Assembly (NCBI RefSeq): GCF_000011485.1 | Contig: NC_005071.1 | Span: 124,001-188,000 of the forward strand | Length of the DNA stretch: 64,000 bases | Origin: Prochlorococcus marinus str. MIT 9313 | GTDB taxonomy: Bacteria > Cyanobacteriota > Cyanobacteriia > PCC-6307 > Cyanobiaceae | Direction: 5' to 3' | In this document: positions 20,630-30,433 of the stretch, piece after piece | How the letters are laid out: the number at the start of each line of letters is the position of its first letter | Position numbering within the stretch: the stretch's first letter is position 1 | Made by a program: the position numbers and the translations under genes | The notes under the pieces: generated by a model | Databases searched by the model: none | The model's input: the letters and a program-made list of their open reading frames with translations, nothing else | Told to the model about the DNA's origin: nothing

Positions 20630-21525
20630 ATGATGCTGAGCAGTAGCGGATTGACCTCTTCAGGAGCTTCGTCGTGTGGGCAATGCCCTGCACCATCGAC
20701 TACTGATATGGAGCGGATACAAGGCAGCAACGCAGCCCAGCGACGGGCTTCCTGTAACGGTTCCCATGGATCGGCTGCCCCCCAGATCAGATCCACTGGC
20801 ATGTTGAGATCAGCCATCAGTTCTGGCGCCAGGTAGTCGTCGAAGATGTTGATGAAACCGTGGAAGGCTTCTGCAGCACCTGGTCTATCGGCTGGTTTTT
20901 GCAGCATGCTCACCAAGGATCGATCGAGATTGTTTCCGCTGGGGTAGGCCTGCTTCAGTACCCGCTTGATCATCATCGGGTTTGCTGCGTTGCGGAAGAG
21001 GCTGTTGCTTAGCCAGCGCTGCTGAACCAGACTTTTCAGCCAGGGACGAGTCCAGCGCATCAGGCTGGGCTGTTCGTCTAATCGCTTGTCGTCCAAGGTG
21101 CGTTGGGCGCAGTTGATCAGAACGACGCCTTCGCAAGCCTCTTCGAGGAGCTGGGCGGCACGTAACGCAATCACTCCGCCGATTGAATTGCCCACAATGC
21201 GCACAGGTATCTGCACCACTTCGCGGCAGAAGGCGGCGACCTGGGCTCCCCAGCCATCAAAGTCGTAGCAGAAATCACCTTGATGGGGGGCTTCACCCCG
21301 CAGTCGTGCCCTTGGTTGGCTGCTGCTACCAAAGCCGAGGAGATCGATGGCGTAGCAGGGGCTTATTTGGGCCAACACCGATTGGTTATGGCGCCAATGC
21401 TCCTTGCAGGCTCCAAAGCCGTGGATGAGCAGCGTTGCTGAATTGGCATGATCTGCAGTGCCTGATCTGCTCCAAGCCACCTGCCAATCCTGCCAAGTCC
21501 AAATGTGATTTTCGGCGTTTGTCAA
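20614..21525 (-). CDS. Alpha/beta hydrolase
   Basis: 303 residues with the usual fold marks: LLIHGFGACKEHWRHNQ (oxyanion region), the nucleophile elbow in VRIVGNSIGGVIALRAAQ (GNSIGG, Ser nucleophile), an acid residue in DLIWGAADPWEP, and the final His in VDGAGHCPHDEAP. It starts at a TTG that overlaps the RND pump stop (TTGA), and no ATG exists near the conserved N-terminus, so the rare start is plausible. Similar cyanobacterial proteins are often annotated as pheophytinase-like or haloalkane-dehalogenase-like. The substrate cannot be told from sequence. Confidence 0.9.
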   Translation of the reverse strand: MTNAENHIWTWQDWQVAWSRSGTADHANSATLLIHGFGACKEHWRHNQSVLAQISPCYAIDLLGFGSSSQPRARLRGEAPHQGDFCYDFDGWGAQVAAFCREVVQIPVRIVGNSIGGVIALRAAQLLEEACEGVVLINCAQRTLDDKRLDEQPSLMRWTRPWLKSLVQQRWLSNSLFRNAANPMMIKRVLKQAYPSGNNLDRSLVSMLQKPADRPGAAEAFHGFINIFDDYLAPELMADLNMPVDLIWGAADPWEPLQEARRWAALLPCIRSISVVDGAGHCPHDEAPEEVNPLLLSIIQQAA

Positions 21526-24500
21526 ATCTGTGGTTCGCTGCTGAACCAGCGCTCCTCTAGATGCTTCACCACAACATAAAAGGGCGGTACCACTCCTAGA
21601 GACAGCACTGTGGCCACCACCAGGCCTCCAAAAATCACAGTGCCCAGTGATTGTTGGCTATGGGCACCAGCTCCATTGGCCACCACTAGAGGGAGGAAGC
21701 CGGCTAAGGCTGCAATAGCAGTCATCAGGATTGGCCGTAAGCGGGATTCGGCCGAGGCAATCACAGCATCACTAGGGGTCATGCCGCTTTTCAGATTTTG
21801 TTCGGCGACTTCCACAATCAGGATGCCGTTCTTCGCCGCCAGGCCGATGAGGGTCACCAGGCCAACCTGGGCATAGATGTTGAGGTCGATCGAGCGGATC
21901 GCTAGAAACGCCAGCGCTCCAAGCATCGCTAATGGCACTGTCATCAGAATGATGACTGGTGTGACATAGCTCTCGTATTGGGCAGATAGCACCAGATAGA
22001 CGATGAGCAGTCCGAGTCCGAAGACCATGATGCTTGCGCTGCCTGCAGATAACTGCAGTGCAGCCAAGCCGGTGAAGGCGTAGCCGATGTTGGAGAAGTC
22101 TTGTTTTTGGAAGAGGTTTTGAATGGCCTGTAAGGCTTGGCCTGAACTTTTGCCGATGGCCTCCGCACCTTGAATGAGCACTGTGCGGTAGAGGTTGTAA
22201 TGGCTGATGACTGGGGGCGCACTGCTCAGGTCTGCGGAGGCGAACTGTGAGACTTGTACAAGCTCGCCATCACGACTGCGCACGTAATAACTCAGGATGT
22301 CGTTAATGTCGTTGCGTTGTTCGGCTGATGATTGCACATAGATGTTGCGGACTTGACCGTTTTCGTATGTGAGGCCTGAATAGTTGCTGCCAGCCAGGGT
22401 GGCGATTGTGTTCATTGCCTCCTGATAGTCAACGTTTAAGGCTCCCATCACAGCTCGGTCGACTTGGAGTCCGAAGGCCGGAGCGCTAGGAATGAACTGG
22501 GTGTAAAGGCTGGAGAATTCGCTGCTCGCTTTACCGGCTTTGATCAGATCATTGGCAAGCCCATCCAGTTGGTTGAAGTTGTAGGCACCGTTGCTGAGAT
22601 CATTGAACTGGAAGTAAAAACCTCCCTGGGATGAGAAGCCCGGTACAGCAGGAGGTTGGGCAGAAACCGCCATGGCACTACTTAGCTTCTCTAACTTGGC
22701 GTTAAGCCGATCGACGATGGCTGCTGCACTGTTGCTGTTGCCTTTGCGTTCATTGAGAGGCTTAAGGCCAAAAAAGAATGCACCCTGATCGGGGCTGGAG
22801 CCATTGAAACCGAAGCCACTGACAATTGCCGCTGCATCGATGTTCTTTTCGGTTTTGAGCAGCTCGGCAATTTGCTGTCCTGTTTGTTGGGTTTGGCTGA
22901 GTGAGGCGCCATTTTGAAGCTGGTAAAAACCCAATCCATAACCTTGGTCTTCTTCCGGGATGAAGGCAGAGGGAATGGCAGTGAAGGCGAAGGCAGTCAG
23001 CAGGATGCCACCAGCGAGACTGGCCAGGATTAAGCGGCGTTTGCTGATTAACGATTTGATCAGTTGGGCATAACGCTTTTGCAAATCATCGAAAAAGCTA
23101 TTGAAACGACGAAAAATGAAAGGGAGGTTGCTGCTAGCTATGCCACCCAACATCACACCAAGTACGTAGGTCCAGCTGCCGAAAGCAGTTGCTGTGAAGC
23201 GACCAAAGGCCAATCCCACTAACACTCCTGAGAGGACCCAGCCCCAACCTTTGGGCTCTCGAGGCTTGTCGCTACCTAGAATCAATCCTGACAACATTGG
23301 TGAGAAAGTTAGGGCGTTAAATGCTGAGATCGCAATTGAGAAGGCAATGGTTAGGGCGAATTGCTTGTAGATGATGCCAATGCCACCTGGGTAGAAGGCC
23401 ACTGGTACGAAGACGGCCATCAGTGCCAAGGCCGTGGCCACTAAGGCGCCAAATAGTTCTCCCATGCAGGCCAGTGCTGCCTGGCGAGGACGCATCCCTG
23501 ATTCGATGTTTTTTGATACAGCTTCGATCACCACAATTGCATCATCCACAACCAATCCGGTAGCGAGAACTAGGCCAAGCAGGGTGAGTTGATTAATAGA
23601 GAAATCGAAGACTTTAAGGAAGGCAAAGGTGCCAATTAGAGAGATTGGGATAGCCAAGCTCGGAATGATTGTTGCTCGCCAGTTCTGCAGGAAAAGAAAG
23701 AGAATGAGCAGCACAAGGACAATTGCAAGCCCAAGGGCATCAACGACTCCTTCAACAGAGGATTCAATAAATTGACCAATGTTGTAGATCTGCGATACCT
23801 TGACCCCTGGTGGAGCTGAGGCGGCGAACTGATCGATTACTTTCACGACGTCATTGGAAACGTCTAATGCGTTGCTATCAGGTGTCTGGTAGACAGCCAG
23901 TGTCATGGCTGGGTGCCCATTCACGTCGATTGCATCGGCTGTAAAAGTATTGGAGCCATAAATCACTTCGCCAATATCTTTTAGCAGCAAAAGGTTGCCA
24001 CTTGTAGTCCGACTAACGATGAGGTTGTTGAAGTCTTCGATGGAGACAAGGTTGCCATTATTTTCAACCAGAATTGGGTATGTATAGGCTTGGTCCCCTG
24101 TCGCAGGAGGGCCACCTACTAGGCCTCCAATCGCTACGCTGTTCTGGCTTTTTATAGCATTGATGATGTCTTCGGCAGTTAGTTTGTTGGCTGCCAGTTT
24201 GTCGGGATTGATAAATAGCCAATAGGCCGGGTTGGCTCCGCCCAGCACGGCAACATTGGCAACCCCTGGGACTCTGCTAAGGGGGTAATAGAGCTGCTCG
24301 TAGATAAGGCCATTGAGGTAATTAGCGTCAAATTGCCCCTGCGTTGACCCAACTTGATATGCCAGCAGGATGGATGGATTGCTTTGTTCAACGGAAACAC
24401 CCGTCGCCTGAACTTGCTCTGGAAGCTGGGGCATGGCCAGGGAAACGCGGTTTTGCACATTGACTTGGTCGATATTGATATCAGTTGACTCATCGAAGTA

Positions 24501-24782
24501 GACATTGATTGTGCTTTGCCCCTCCATGTCACTGGTGGACGAGATGTAGTTAACGCCAGGAACACCGTTGATCTGTTGCTCTAACGGATTGGTGACAGCT
24601 TGTTCGGTGACTAGTGAATTTCCGCCGCCATAGTTTGCTGTGACTTGGATCAGTGGACTGGCGATATTTGGGAGGTTTGCGATTGGTAAGGAAGGGATTG
24701 CGATAATGCCTACCAGCACGATGAGGATGCTGCAGACTGTCGTCAGAACTGGTCTTTTGATGAAATTGTCGGAGAACGCCAT
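21522..24782 (-). CDS. RND multidrug efflux transporter (HAE1/AcrB type)
   Basis: Inner-membrane proton-driven pump. 1086 residues, a little longer than AcrB. The start FIKRPVLTTVCSILIVLVG is typical. The proton-relay pair is in GLVVDDAIVVIEAV (TM4) and the matching Lys in LIGLAAKNGILIVEVAEQN (TM10). Two large periplasmic loops with porter domains follow TM1 and TM7. Downstream of the lipoprotein adaptor gene with a 7-base gap, it forms a two-gene pump. No TolC-type outer-membrane channel gene is in the window, so the pump probably borrows one. The substrate is unknown. Confidence 0.94.
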   Translation of the reverse strand: MAFSDNFIKRPVLTTVCSILIVLVGIIAIPSLPIANLPNIASPLIQVTANYGGGNSLVTEQAVTNPLEQQINGVPGVNYISSTSDMEGQSTINVYFDESTDINIDQVNVQNRVSLAMPQLPEQVQATGVSVEQSNPSILLAYQVGSTQGQFDANYLNGLIYEQLYYPLSRVPGVANVAVLGGANPAYWLFINPDKLAANKLTAEDIINAIKSQNSVAIGGLVGGPPATGDQAYTYPILVENNGNLVSIEDFNNLIVSRTTSGNLLLLKDIGEVIYGSNTFTADAIDVNGHPAMTLAVYQTPDSNALDVSNDVVKVIDQFAASAPPGVKVSQIYNIGQFIESSVEGVVDALGLAIVLVLLILFLFLQNWRATIIPSLAIPISLIGTFAFLKVFDFSINQLTLLGLVLATGLVVDDAIVVIEAVSKNIESGMRPRQAALACMGELFGALVATALALMAVFVPVAFYPGGIGIIYKQFALTIAFSIAISAFNALTFSPMLSGLILGSDKPREPKGWGWVLSGVLVGLAFGRFTATAFGSWTYVLGVMLGGIASSNLPFIFRRFNSFFDDLQKRYAQLIKSLISKRRLILASLAGGILLTAFAFTAIPSAFIPEEDQGYGLGFYQLQNGASLSQTQQTGQQIAELLKTEKNIDAAAIVSGFGFNGSSPDQGAFFFGLKPLNERKGNSNSAAAIVDRLNAKLEKLSSAMAVSAQPPAVPGFSSQGGFYFQFNDLSNGAYNFNQLDGLANDLIKAGKASSEFSSLYTQFIPSAPAFGLQVDRAVMGALNVDYQEAMNTIATLAGSNYSGLTYENGQVRNIYVQSSAEQRNDINDILSYYVRSRDGELVQVSQFASADLSSAPPVISHYNLYRTVLIQGAEAIGKSSGQALQAIQNLFQKQDFSNIGYAFTGLAALQLSAGSASIMVFGLGLLIVYLVLSAQYESYVTPVIILMTVPLAMLGALAFLAIRSIDLNIYAQVGLVTLIGLAAKNGILIVEVAEQNLKSGMTPSDAVIASAESRLRPILMTAIAALAGFLPLVVANGAGAHSQQSLGTVIFGGLVVATVLSLGVVPPFYVVVKHLEERWFSSEPQI

Positions 24783-24789
24783 GCTTTAT

Positions 24790-25980
24790 TCAGTTGCTTC
24801 TTTTCTTGGTGGCTTGTGTTGGCGCAATCTTCACGGCCATGCCGTTACGCAGTAGTGCTGTGTTGCTTGAAACAACTTGCTCGCCTTTTTGCAGGCCTGA
24901 TTTCAATGGGTAGAGGTTGTTTTGCAGTTGGCCCAGGGTGACAGCTTTTTGCAACACAATCGGTGTGTTAGTAGGTAATGATTCGAGCTTCTTTTTGGTT
25001 GCTTCGGGTAATGAGCTTGATGCTTTGATTTTTGGGAGTGCTTTGCTTAGTGGGACAACAACGTAGACAAATGGTTGTTGGGCCTCCATAAATACCGCTT
25101 GAACAGGAACAGCAAGGCTTGTAAATTTCCCCGTCACGATCTGACTTTTGACAAATTGTCCAGTTTTTAACTTACCAGTGAGGTTGGGAAAGGCTGCTTT
25201 CACCATGAGTGTGTTTGGAGACTTATTTGTTCCATTCAGCTCGTAATACGGCGAGATAAAGACAACGGAGCCCTGCCCTGTTAAAGGTGGTGTGGTTTGG
25301 GATGCAACCATCACTGTTTGCCCCAGTTGCACCTGGTTGGCTTGCGTTGCAGGGATTTGCATCATTGTCCACAGCATCGAATCGTCAACGATGCCTGTAA
25401 TGGTTTGCCCTTTCTTCACGTAGTCGCCAAGTTTCACTTTGTCCAGATCACCGATTAGGCCATTGATTGGTGCGCGTACGAATTTGTAGCCGAGGGTGGC
25501 TGCATCGGCTTTTGCCTGATCTCGCGACTGGATTGCCTGCACTGCATATTTGTCGCGAGTCTTGGCTGATGTTGCACCCTGCTGGTAGAGGAATTCATAA
25601 CGCTCAGCATTGAGTTGGTCTTTCTTTGCTTCGGATTGGGCGGAGTCCAGGGCAGCACTTTGTTGCTCGTTGTCGAGCACCAGGATGGTTTGACCAGCTT
25701 TAACGCGTTGCCCATCCTTGGCGAGGATTTTGACCACTGTGCCGTCGGTCTGTGGTTTTAAGGCCACGTTTTTGGTCGACTCCAGCATGCTGACGGCACT
25801 GACCATTGGCTCAAAATTGGTTGAGGTGATTCGGGTTGCCTCAACCGTCATGAATTTGTGAGTAGCCTTATGGTTATGGCTGCAGCTCGTCACCATCAAG
25901 ACGGCCCCTAGCAGGGCAAAGGTGGTGGAGCTAGATGCCATCAGAACTTTCTTTTTTGCGGACGATAACCTTCCTTGCAT
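24790..25980 (-). CDS. RND efflux periplasmic adaptor (membrane fusion protein), lipoprotein
   Basis: Links the RND pump to an outer-membrane channel. 396 residues. A lipobox VTSC gives a lipidated Cys33 after a hydrophobic stretch, so it is probably anchored in the inner membrane. The biotinyl-lipoyl half motifs GTVVKILAKDGQRVKAGQTI and FVRAPINGLIGDLDKVKLGD flank a helical hairpin (about 110-155). Beta-barrel and membrane-proximal domains complete the protein. It is the promoter-proximal gene of the pump operon and diverges from the sdh operon. Confidence 0.92.
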   Translation of the reverse strand: MQGRLSSAKKKVLMASSSTTFALLGAVLMVTSCSHNHKATHKFMTVEATRITSTNFEPMVSAVSMLESTKNVALKPQTDGTVVKILAKDGQRVKAGQTILVLDNEQQSAALDSAQSEAKKDQLNAERYEFLYQQGATSAKTRDKYAVQAIQSRDQAKADAATLGYKFVRAPINGLIGDLDKVKLGDYVKKGQTITGIVDDSMLWTMMQIPATQANQVQLGQTVMVASQTTPPLTGQGSVVFISPYYELNGTNKSPNTLMVKAAFPNLTGKLKTGQFVKSQIVTGKFTSLAVPVQAVFMEAQQPFVYVVVPLSKALPKIKASSSLPEATKKKLESLPTNTPIVLQKAVTLGQLQNNLYPLKSGLQKGEQVVSSNTALLRNGMAVKIAPTQATKKRSN

Positions 25981-26082
25981 CTAGATGCTCTGGCGAAGGT
26001 TCACCCGTGATGAACGTTAGGTGCGCCTACTCTCTGACCCATGAGTTTCTTTAGGGTTGTTTGACCTTTGTGGGCTGCATTT

Positions 26083-26715
26083 ATGGGGGTGGATTTGTTC
26101 AGGGCCTGGAGCGCTGCTACAGGGTTGCTGTTGGTGCTTTTCCTGATGCTCCATTTGGGTGGAGTTGTGATGGCGCCTTTTGCACCTGCGAGCTTTGAGA
26201 TTTATGCAGCGGCCTTGCATCAGTCTGCTTGGTTGCCGTTTGCAGAATTTGCCTTTTTAGCTGCAGCTTTCATTCACTTGGCCCTGAGCTTGGCCAAGCT
26301 GATTGTTAATCGACGAACTGGTAATCGTGCTGCTCTTGTTAGCCGCCGAGGTGATCGTCTTGCTGTTTTAGCAGCACGTAGTCAGGCGATTGGTGGTTTG
26401 ATCCTGCTTGGCTTTCTTGTGGTGCATCTCTTGCAGCTGCGCTGGCCTAGGCCAGCCGCCGGCGAGGAGCTGATAGCGCTGCGGGCTTTGTTGGCTCAGC
26501 CTGCAAACGTGGCTCTCTATTTATTGGCCGCTGTGGCCGTCAGCTTGCATGTGTTCCACGGTGGTGAGGCGGCTCATCGCAGTTTGGGATTGCTTGATCC
26601 AGTTAATGGTTTTCGCATTCGGCGCGTCTTTCGCATGCTGGCGTTGCTTTTGGGCGGCGGCTTCAGCGTGGTGGCGTTGCTGGTCTCTGCCTCAGCGTTG
26701 CAGATGGGTCAGTGA
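26083..26715 (+). CDS. Succinate dehydrogenase/fumarate reductase cytochrome b subunit (single-subunit type)
   Basis: Membrane anchor with haem and the quinone site. 210 residues from the ATG at 26083, though an upstream TTG at 26068 is possible. About five hydrophobic helices are seen: [73 protein letters not shown] and [20 protein letters not shown]. Conserved His residues (for example in [14 protein letters not shown]) are candidate haem ligands. The single five-helix cytochrome marks a type B enzyme as in Bacteroides, Wolinella and Bacillus rather than the four-subunit E. coli type. First gene of sdhCAB, overlapping the next by 1 base. Confidence 0.85.
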   Translation: MGVDLFRAWSAATGLLLVLFLMLHLGGVVMAPFAPASFEIYAAALHQSAWLPFAEFAFLAAAFIHLALSLAKLIVNRRTGNRAALVSRRGDRLAVLAARSQAIGGLILLGFLVVHLLQLRWPRPAAGEELIALRALLAQPANVALYLLAAVAVSLHVFHGGEAAHRSLGLLDPVNGFRIRRVFRMLALLLGGGFSVVALLVSASALQMGQ

Positions 26716-28631
26716 TGAATGGTTTGCCTGATCCTCGCCTCCCATCAGGCACGATCGCCGATGCATGGAACCGCACGCAAGGATCGCTGCCATTAATCAG
26801 CCCATCGCGCAAACGGGAACTTCATTTGTTGGTGGTCGGCACGGGGTTGGCTGGGGCTTCGGCGGCGGCAACCCTGGCCGAGCAGGGTTATCAAGTGCGT
26901 GTGATCAGCTTTCACGACAGTCCTCGACGGGCACACTCAGTGGCCGCCCAAGGAGGTATTAATGCCGCTCGCCCTCTTCCTGTGGATGCAGACAGCGTTA
27001 GCCGCCTCTTTGCCGATACCTTGCGTGGCGGTGACTTCCGTGCGCGTGAGGCAGGTTGCCAGCGTTTGGCTGAGATCAGTAGCGCGATCATCGACCAGTG
27101 CGTTGCTCAGGGGGTTCCCTTTGCCCGTGAGTACGAGGGAACACTTTCGACCAGAAGAATGGGAGGGGCTTCGGTCAGTCGCACCTTTTACGCTCGCGGA
27201 CAGACTGGCCAGCAATTGCTCTACGGCGCTTATCAGGCGTTGATGCGTCAGGTGGCTCTTGGTCATGTGGAGTTGTTCTGTCGACGCGATGTTTTGGAGC
27301 TCATCAAGGTGGATGGTGTGGCCCGAGGGGTGGTCTGCCGTGACCTGCTCAGTGGTGAATTGGAGGTGCATACCGCTCAGGCTGTGTTGCTAGCGAGTGG
27401 TGGCTATAGCAACGTCTACTTTCTTTCGACAAATGCACTCAAATCCAATGCAAGTGCCATTTGGCGGGCTCATCGTCAAGGAGCTTTATTCGCGAACCCT
27501 TGCTTCACCCAGATCCACCCAACCTGCATTCCAAGTGGTGATCCCTATCAGAGCAAGCGAACCCTGATGAGCGAGAGCTTGCGTAATGACGGCCGTGTTT
27601 GGCTGCCATCAGATTCTGCAGATCAGCGTTCAGCTGTTGATATTCCTGAGTCCCAGCGGGATTACTTCCTTGAGCGTCAGTACCCGGCCTACGGCAACAT
27701 GGTGCCCAGAGATGTTGCTTCACGCCGTGCCAGGGAGCTCTGCAAGGCTGGGCATGGTGTGGGCCCTGGTGGCCAAGCCTTTTATCTCGACCTGAGTGAT
27801 GCGATCTCGAGTCAGGGGCGAGAGGTAATTGTGGAGCGATACGGCAACCTTTTGGAGATGTATGAGCGAATCACGGGTGAGGATCCGTTGATGACACCAA
27901 TGCGCATCTCTCCAGCGCCCCATTACACGATGGGTGGTCTCTGGGTTGATTACTACCTGATGAGTTCGATTCCTGGATTGTTTGTGCTGGGTGAGGCCAA
28001 CTTCTCTGAGCATGGTGCTAATCGTCTCGGCGCTAGTGCTCTGATGCAAGGTTTGGCTGATGGCTACTTCATTGTGCCGGCTACCGTCACGGCTTGGGTA
28101 GCAGGCCATAGCACCAAGCCTGTTGCTGATGATCATGGGGCTTGCCGAGAAGCCCTGGCGCGAGCCAGTGGGCGGATTGAGCTTTTGCTCAAGGGGGCGG
28201 GCACACGATCGGCTGATTCTTTTCATCGTGAGCTTGGAGCTGTGATGATTGATCGCTGCGGTATCAGCCGTGATGCCGAAGGGCTGCATGCTGGGTTGGC
28301 AGATGTGGCATTGCTGGAGCAACGTTTTCATGCTGAGGTAAGCATCCCTGGAGAGGTTCAGGGACCTAATCCTGAACTCGAGAAGGGGTTGAGGGTTGCT
28401 GATTTCTTTGGAATGGCCAAGTTGATGTTGCGCGATGCCTTGGCGAGAGAGGAGTCTTGTGGAGCCCACTTCCGTGAAGAGCATCAGACAGAAGAAGGCG
28501 AAGCTCGGCGTGATGATGAGAACTTTGCCCACATTGCTGCTTGGGAAGATCGCGAGATGGCCGAGCCGATTCGCCATGCTGAGCCGCTCAACTTCAAGAG
28601 TTTGAAGCCCAGTGAACGTAGTTATCGATGA
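26715..28631 (+). CDS. sdhA: Succinate dehydrogenase/fumarate reductase flavoprotein subunit
   Basis: Oxidises succinate to fumarate on covalently bound FAD. 638 residues from the ATG at 26715, which overlaps the previous stop (TGATG). The FAD-binding loop is [20 protein letters not shown], the FAD-linked His is in [15 protein letters not shown], and substrate-site and capping-domain motifs appear as [14 protein letters not shown] and [18 protein letters not shown]. The size and gene order C-A-B match type B enzymes (Bacteroides/Bacillus-like). In cyanobacteria succinate dehydrogenase feeds electrons into the thylakoid plastoquinone pool. Confidence 0.94.
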   Translation: MNGLPDPRLPSGTIADAWNRTQGSLPLISPSRKRELHLLVVGTGLAGASAAATLAEQGYQVRVISFHDSPRRAHSVAAQGGINAARPLPVDADSVSRLFADTLRGGDFRAREAGCQRLAEISSAIIDQCVAQGVPFAREYEGTLSTRRMGGASVSRTFYARGQTGQQLLYGAYQALMRQVALGHVELFCRRDVLELIKVDGVARGVVCRDLLSGELEVHTAQAVLLASGGYSNVYFLSTNALKSNASAIWRAHRQGALFANPCFTQIHPTCIPSGDPYQSKRTLMSESLRNDGRVWLPSDSADQRSAVDIPESQRDYFLERQYPAYGNMVPRDVASRRARELCKAGHGVGPGGQAFYLDLSDAISSQGREVIVERYGNLLEMYERITGEDPLMTPMRISPAPHYTMGGLWVDYYLMSSIPGLFVLGEANFSEHGANRLGASALMQGLADGYFIVPATVTAWVAGHSTKPVADDHGACREALARASGRIELLLKGAGTRSADSFHRELGAVMIDRCGISRDAEGLHAGLADVALLEQRFHAEVSIPGEVQGPNPELEKGLRVADFFGMAKLMLRDALAREESCGAHFREEHQTEEGEARRDDENFAHIAAWEDREMAEPIRHAEPLNFKSLKPSERSYR

Positions 28632-29365
28632 GCCGTAAACTGTCGCTCAAGCTGCGTATTTGGCGTCAGGCGTCAAGCAACAGTTCCGGTGCTTTCCATG
28701 TCTACTGGCTTGAGCAGATTTCTGCCGACATGTCGCTATTGGAGGCTCTTGATCGTCTCAATGAACAGCTGATTGCTCAAGCCAAGCGCCCGGTGTCTTT
28801 TGATCACGACTGTCGTGAGGGTATTTGTGGTAGCTGTGGCTTTCTTGTTAATGGTCAGGCCCATGGGCCTCAGACCGGCACCACTTTGTGTCAGCTCTAT
28901 CTGCGGCAGTTTGCTGATGGCGACACATTGACGCTGGAGCCATGGCGGGCAAGAGCTTTTCCTTTCATTCAAGATTTAGTGGTGGATCGTGCGGCTTTTG
29001 ATCGGTTGATTGCAGCTGGTGGCTATTGCTCGGTGAATACGGGCCAGGCTCCGGATGGCAATGACTTGCTGATAGGGAAGGATCAAGCTGCCTCTTCCTT
29101 TGAGACGGCTACTTGCATCGGTTGTGGGGCATGTGTCGCTAGTTGTCGTAATGCCTCAGCCAGTTTGTTTGTGGCGGCCAAATTGGCCCATCTGGCTCAG
29201 TTGCCTCAGGGGCAACCTGAGCGCAACCGCCGGGCGAAGAGGTTGCAAGAGCGGATGAGCGAGGAGGGTTTTGGTAGTTGCAGCAGCAACTTGGAATGTG
29301 AGGCGGTGTGTCCGAAGCAAATTTCAGCTGACTGGATCAGCTGGATGCATCGCGAGGCCCGTTGA
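28628..29365 (+). CDS. sdhB: Succinate dehydrogenase/fumarate reductase iron-sulfur subunit
   Basis: Carries electrons from FAD to quinone over three clusters. 245 residues. The N-terminal ferredoxin domain has [16 protein letters not shown] (2Fe-2S). The C-terminal part has [17 protein letters not shown] (4Fe-4S) and [12 protein letters not shown] (3Fe-4S and 4Fe-4S). It starts in the sdhA stop (ATGA), so the three genes are translationally coupled. Its extra spacing between clusters is normal for type B enzymes. Confidence 0.94.
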   Translation: MSRKLSLKLRIWRQASSNSSGAFHVYWLEQISADMSLLEALDRLNEQLIAQAKRPVSFDHDCREGICGSCGFLVNGQAHGPQTGTTLCQLYLRQFADGDTLTLEPWRARAFPFIQDLVVDRAAFDRLIAAGGYCSVNTGQAPDGNDLLIGKDQAASSFETATCIGCGACVASCRNASASLFVAAKLAHLAQLPQGQPERNRRAKRLQERMSEEGFGSCSSNLECEAVCPKQISADWISWMHREAR

Positions 29366-29395
29366 TATCCCGTGGTCATCTATTGATTGCAGCCA

Positions 29396-30349
29396 TTAAG
29401 CCATCAGTTTGATTTTGTACAGCACTTCCTCTAGGGCATCGGCAGCCATCACGCCGGCGAACCGTTGTGGATGGCTTTCATTGACGCAGTTGCTGAGCGG
29501 TGTGAGCAGGGTGGATGGTTTGGGGTGACAGAACTGAACAACACTGAGTCGCTCAAGATTGGCTTGACTTGGTGCTAAGACGCGGTGCCAGCCTGTTGGG
29601 ATGAGCCCATTGCTGATCCGTTCAAGCATCAAGCCACTGTTGACGATCACTTGGCCTTCAGGTGCGATGGCATCAACCCAAGAGCCATCGATGTAGACCT
29701 GCAGACCTGGGGCCGTGGCTCGCGGTAAGGCTGTAATCAGGTTGATGTCGCCATGGGCGGCGGCCCACATGTGCCCTGCAGCAGGGGCTTCGCTCATGGG
29801 TGGGTAGCGGATCGCTCTAGTGAGCGTTGGTGCGTCTTGTACCAGATCAGTGAAAAAATCATTATGGCAACCAAGACCAGTAGCGATGATTCGCAGCACG
29901 CGACACTGCAATTCGGCGATGGTTTGGTGGAAGGTTTGCAGCACTCGAGTGATGCCTGGCACGGCTACTTCTGGTAGGAGTTGTTCTGGATAGAGCGTGG
30001 GGAAACGTTGGCGTAAGGGGTGGTTATCTGGGAGTGGAAATGCCCAGTTGAGCATTTCCTTCCAGTCGGGCAGCTTTTCGCCTGCGGCTGTTTCTACAAG
30101 TGTGTCTGTATAGCCAGTCTGGCCAAAGGCTTCAGGCACGTTGAATTGTCGTTTTGTTGTCGCTTCTAGAGCAAAGAAACGGTTCAGCATCCCGTAGGCC
30201 TCATCGAGAAGAGCAGAGGGCAGATCACTGGTGGTCACTACAAACCCTGTTCCGAGGCTGCGCATCAATCCGTCAACAACAGCGGCTTGTTGAAATCTCG
30301 TGCCCTGTTCAAAAGCCAGTAGGTCAACATCAAGAATCGTTTGCTTCAA
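29396..30349 (-). CDS. 2-oxoglutarate/Fe(II)-dependent dioxygenase, isopenicillin N synthase family
   Basis: 317 residues with a double-stranded beta-helix core. The N-terminal half has the DIOX_N pattern (VDLLAFEQGTRFQQAAVVDG, TGFVVTTSD). The metal ligands are His and Asp of AAHGDINLITALP and a distal His in TGWHRVLAP, with the 2-oxoglutarate Arg/Ser in ERLSVVQF. Homologues cover oxidation of many small molecules, and no specific substrate is suggested. It is convergent with sdhB across a 30-base gap and divergent from mutY. Confidence 0.85.
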   Translation of the reverse strand: MKQTILDVDLLAFEQGTRFQQAAVVDGLMRSLGTGFVVTTSDLPSALLDEAYGMLNRFFALEATTKRQFNVPEAFGQTGYTDTLVETAAGEKLPDWKEMLNWAFPLPDNHPLRQRFPTLYPEQLLPEVAVPGITRVLQTFHQTIAELQCRVLRIIATGLGCHNDFFTDLVQDAPTLTRAIRYPPMSEAPAAGHMWAAAHGDINLITALPRATAPGLQVYIDGSWVDAIAPEGQVIVNSGLMLERISNGLIPTGWHRVLAPSQANLERLSVVQFCHPKPSTLLTPLSNCVNESHPQRFAGVMAADALEEVLYKIKLMA

Positions 30350-30433
30350 GCAATGGCCTGGTTGAACGAACGCTGCAATGGTGCCTTAAAAACTTGTTGC
30401 AGCCCAGTTAGGCCTTGAGAGGTTGGTGGTCAG

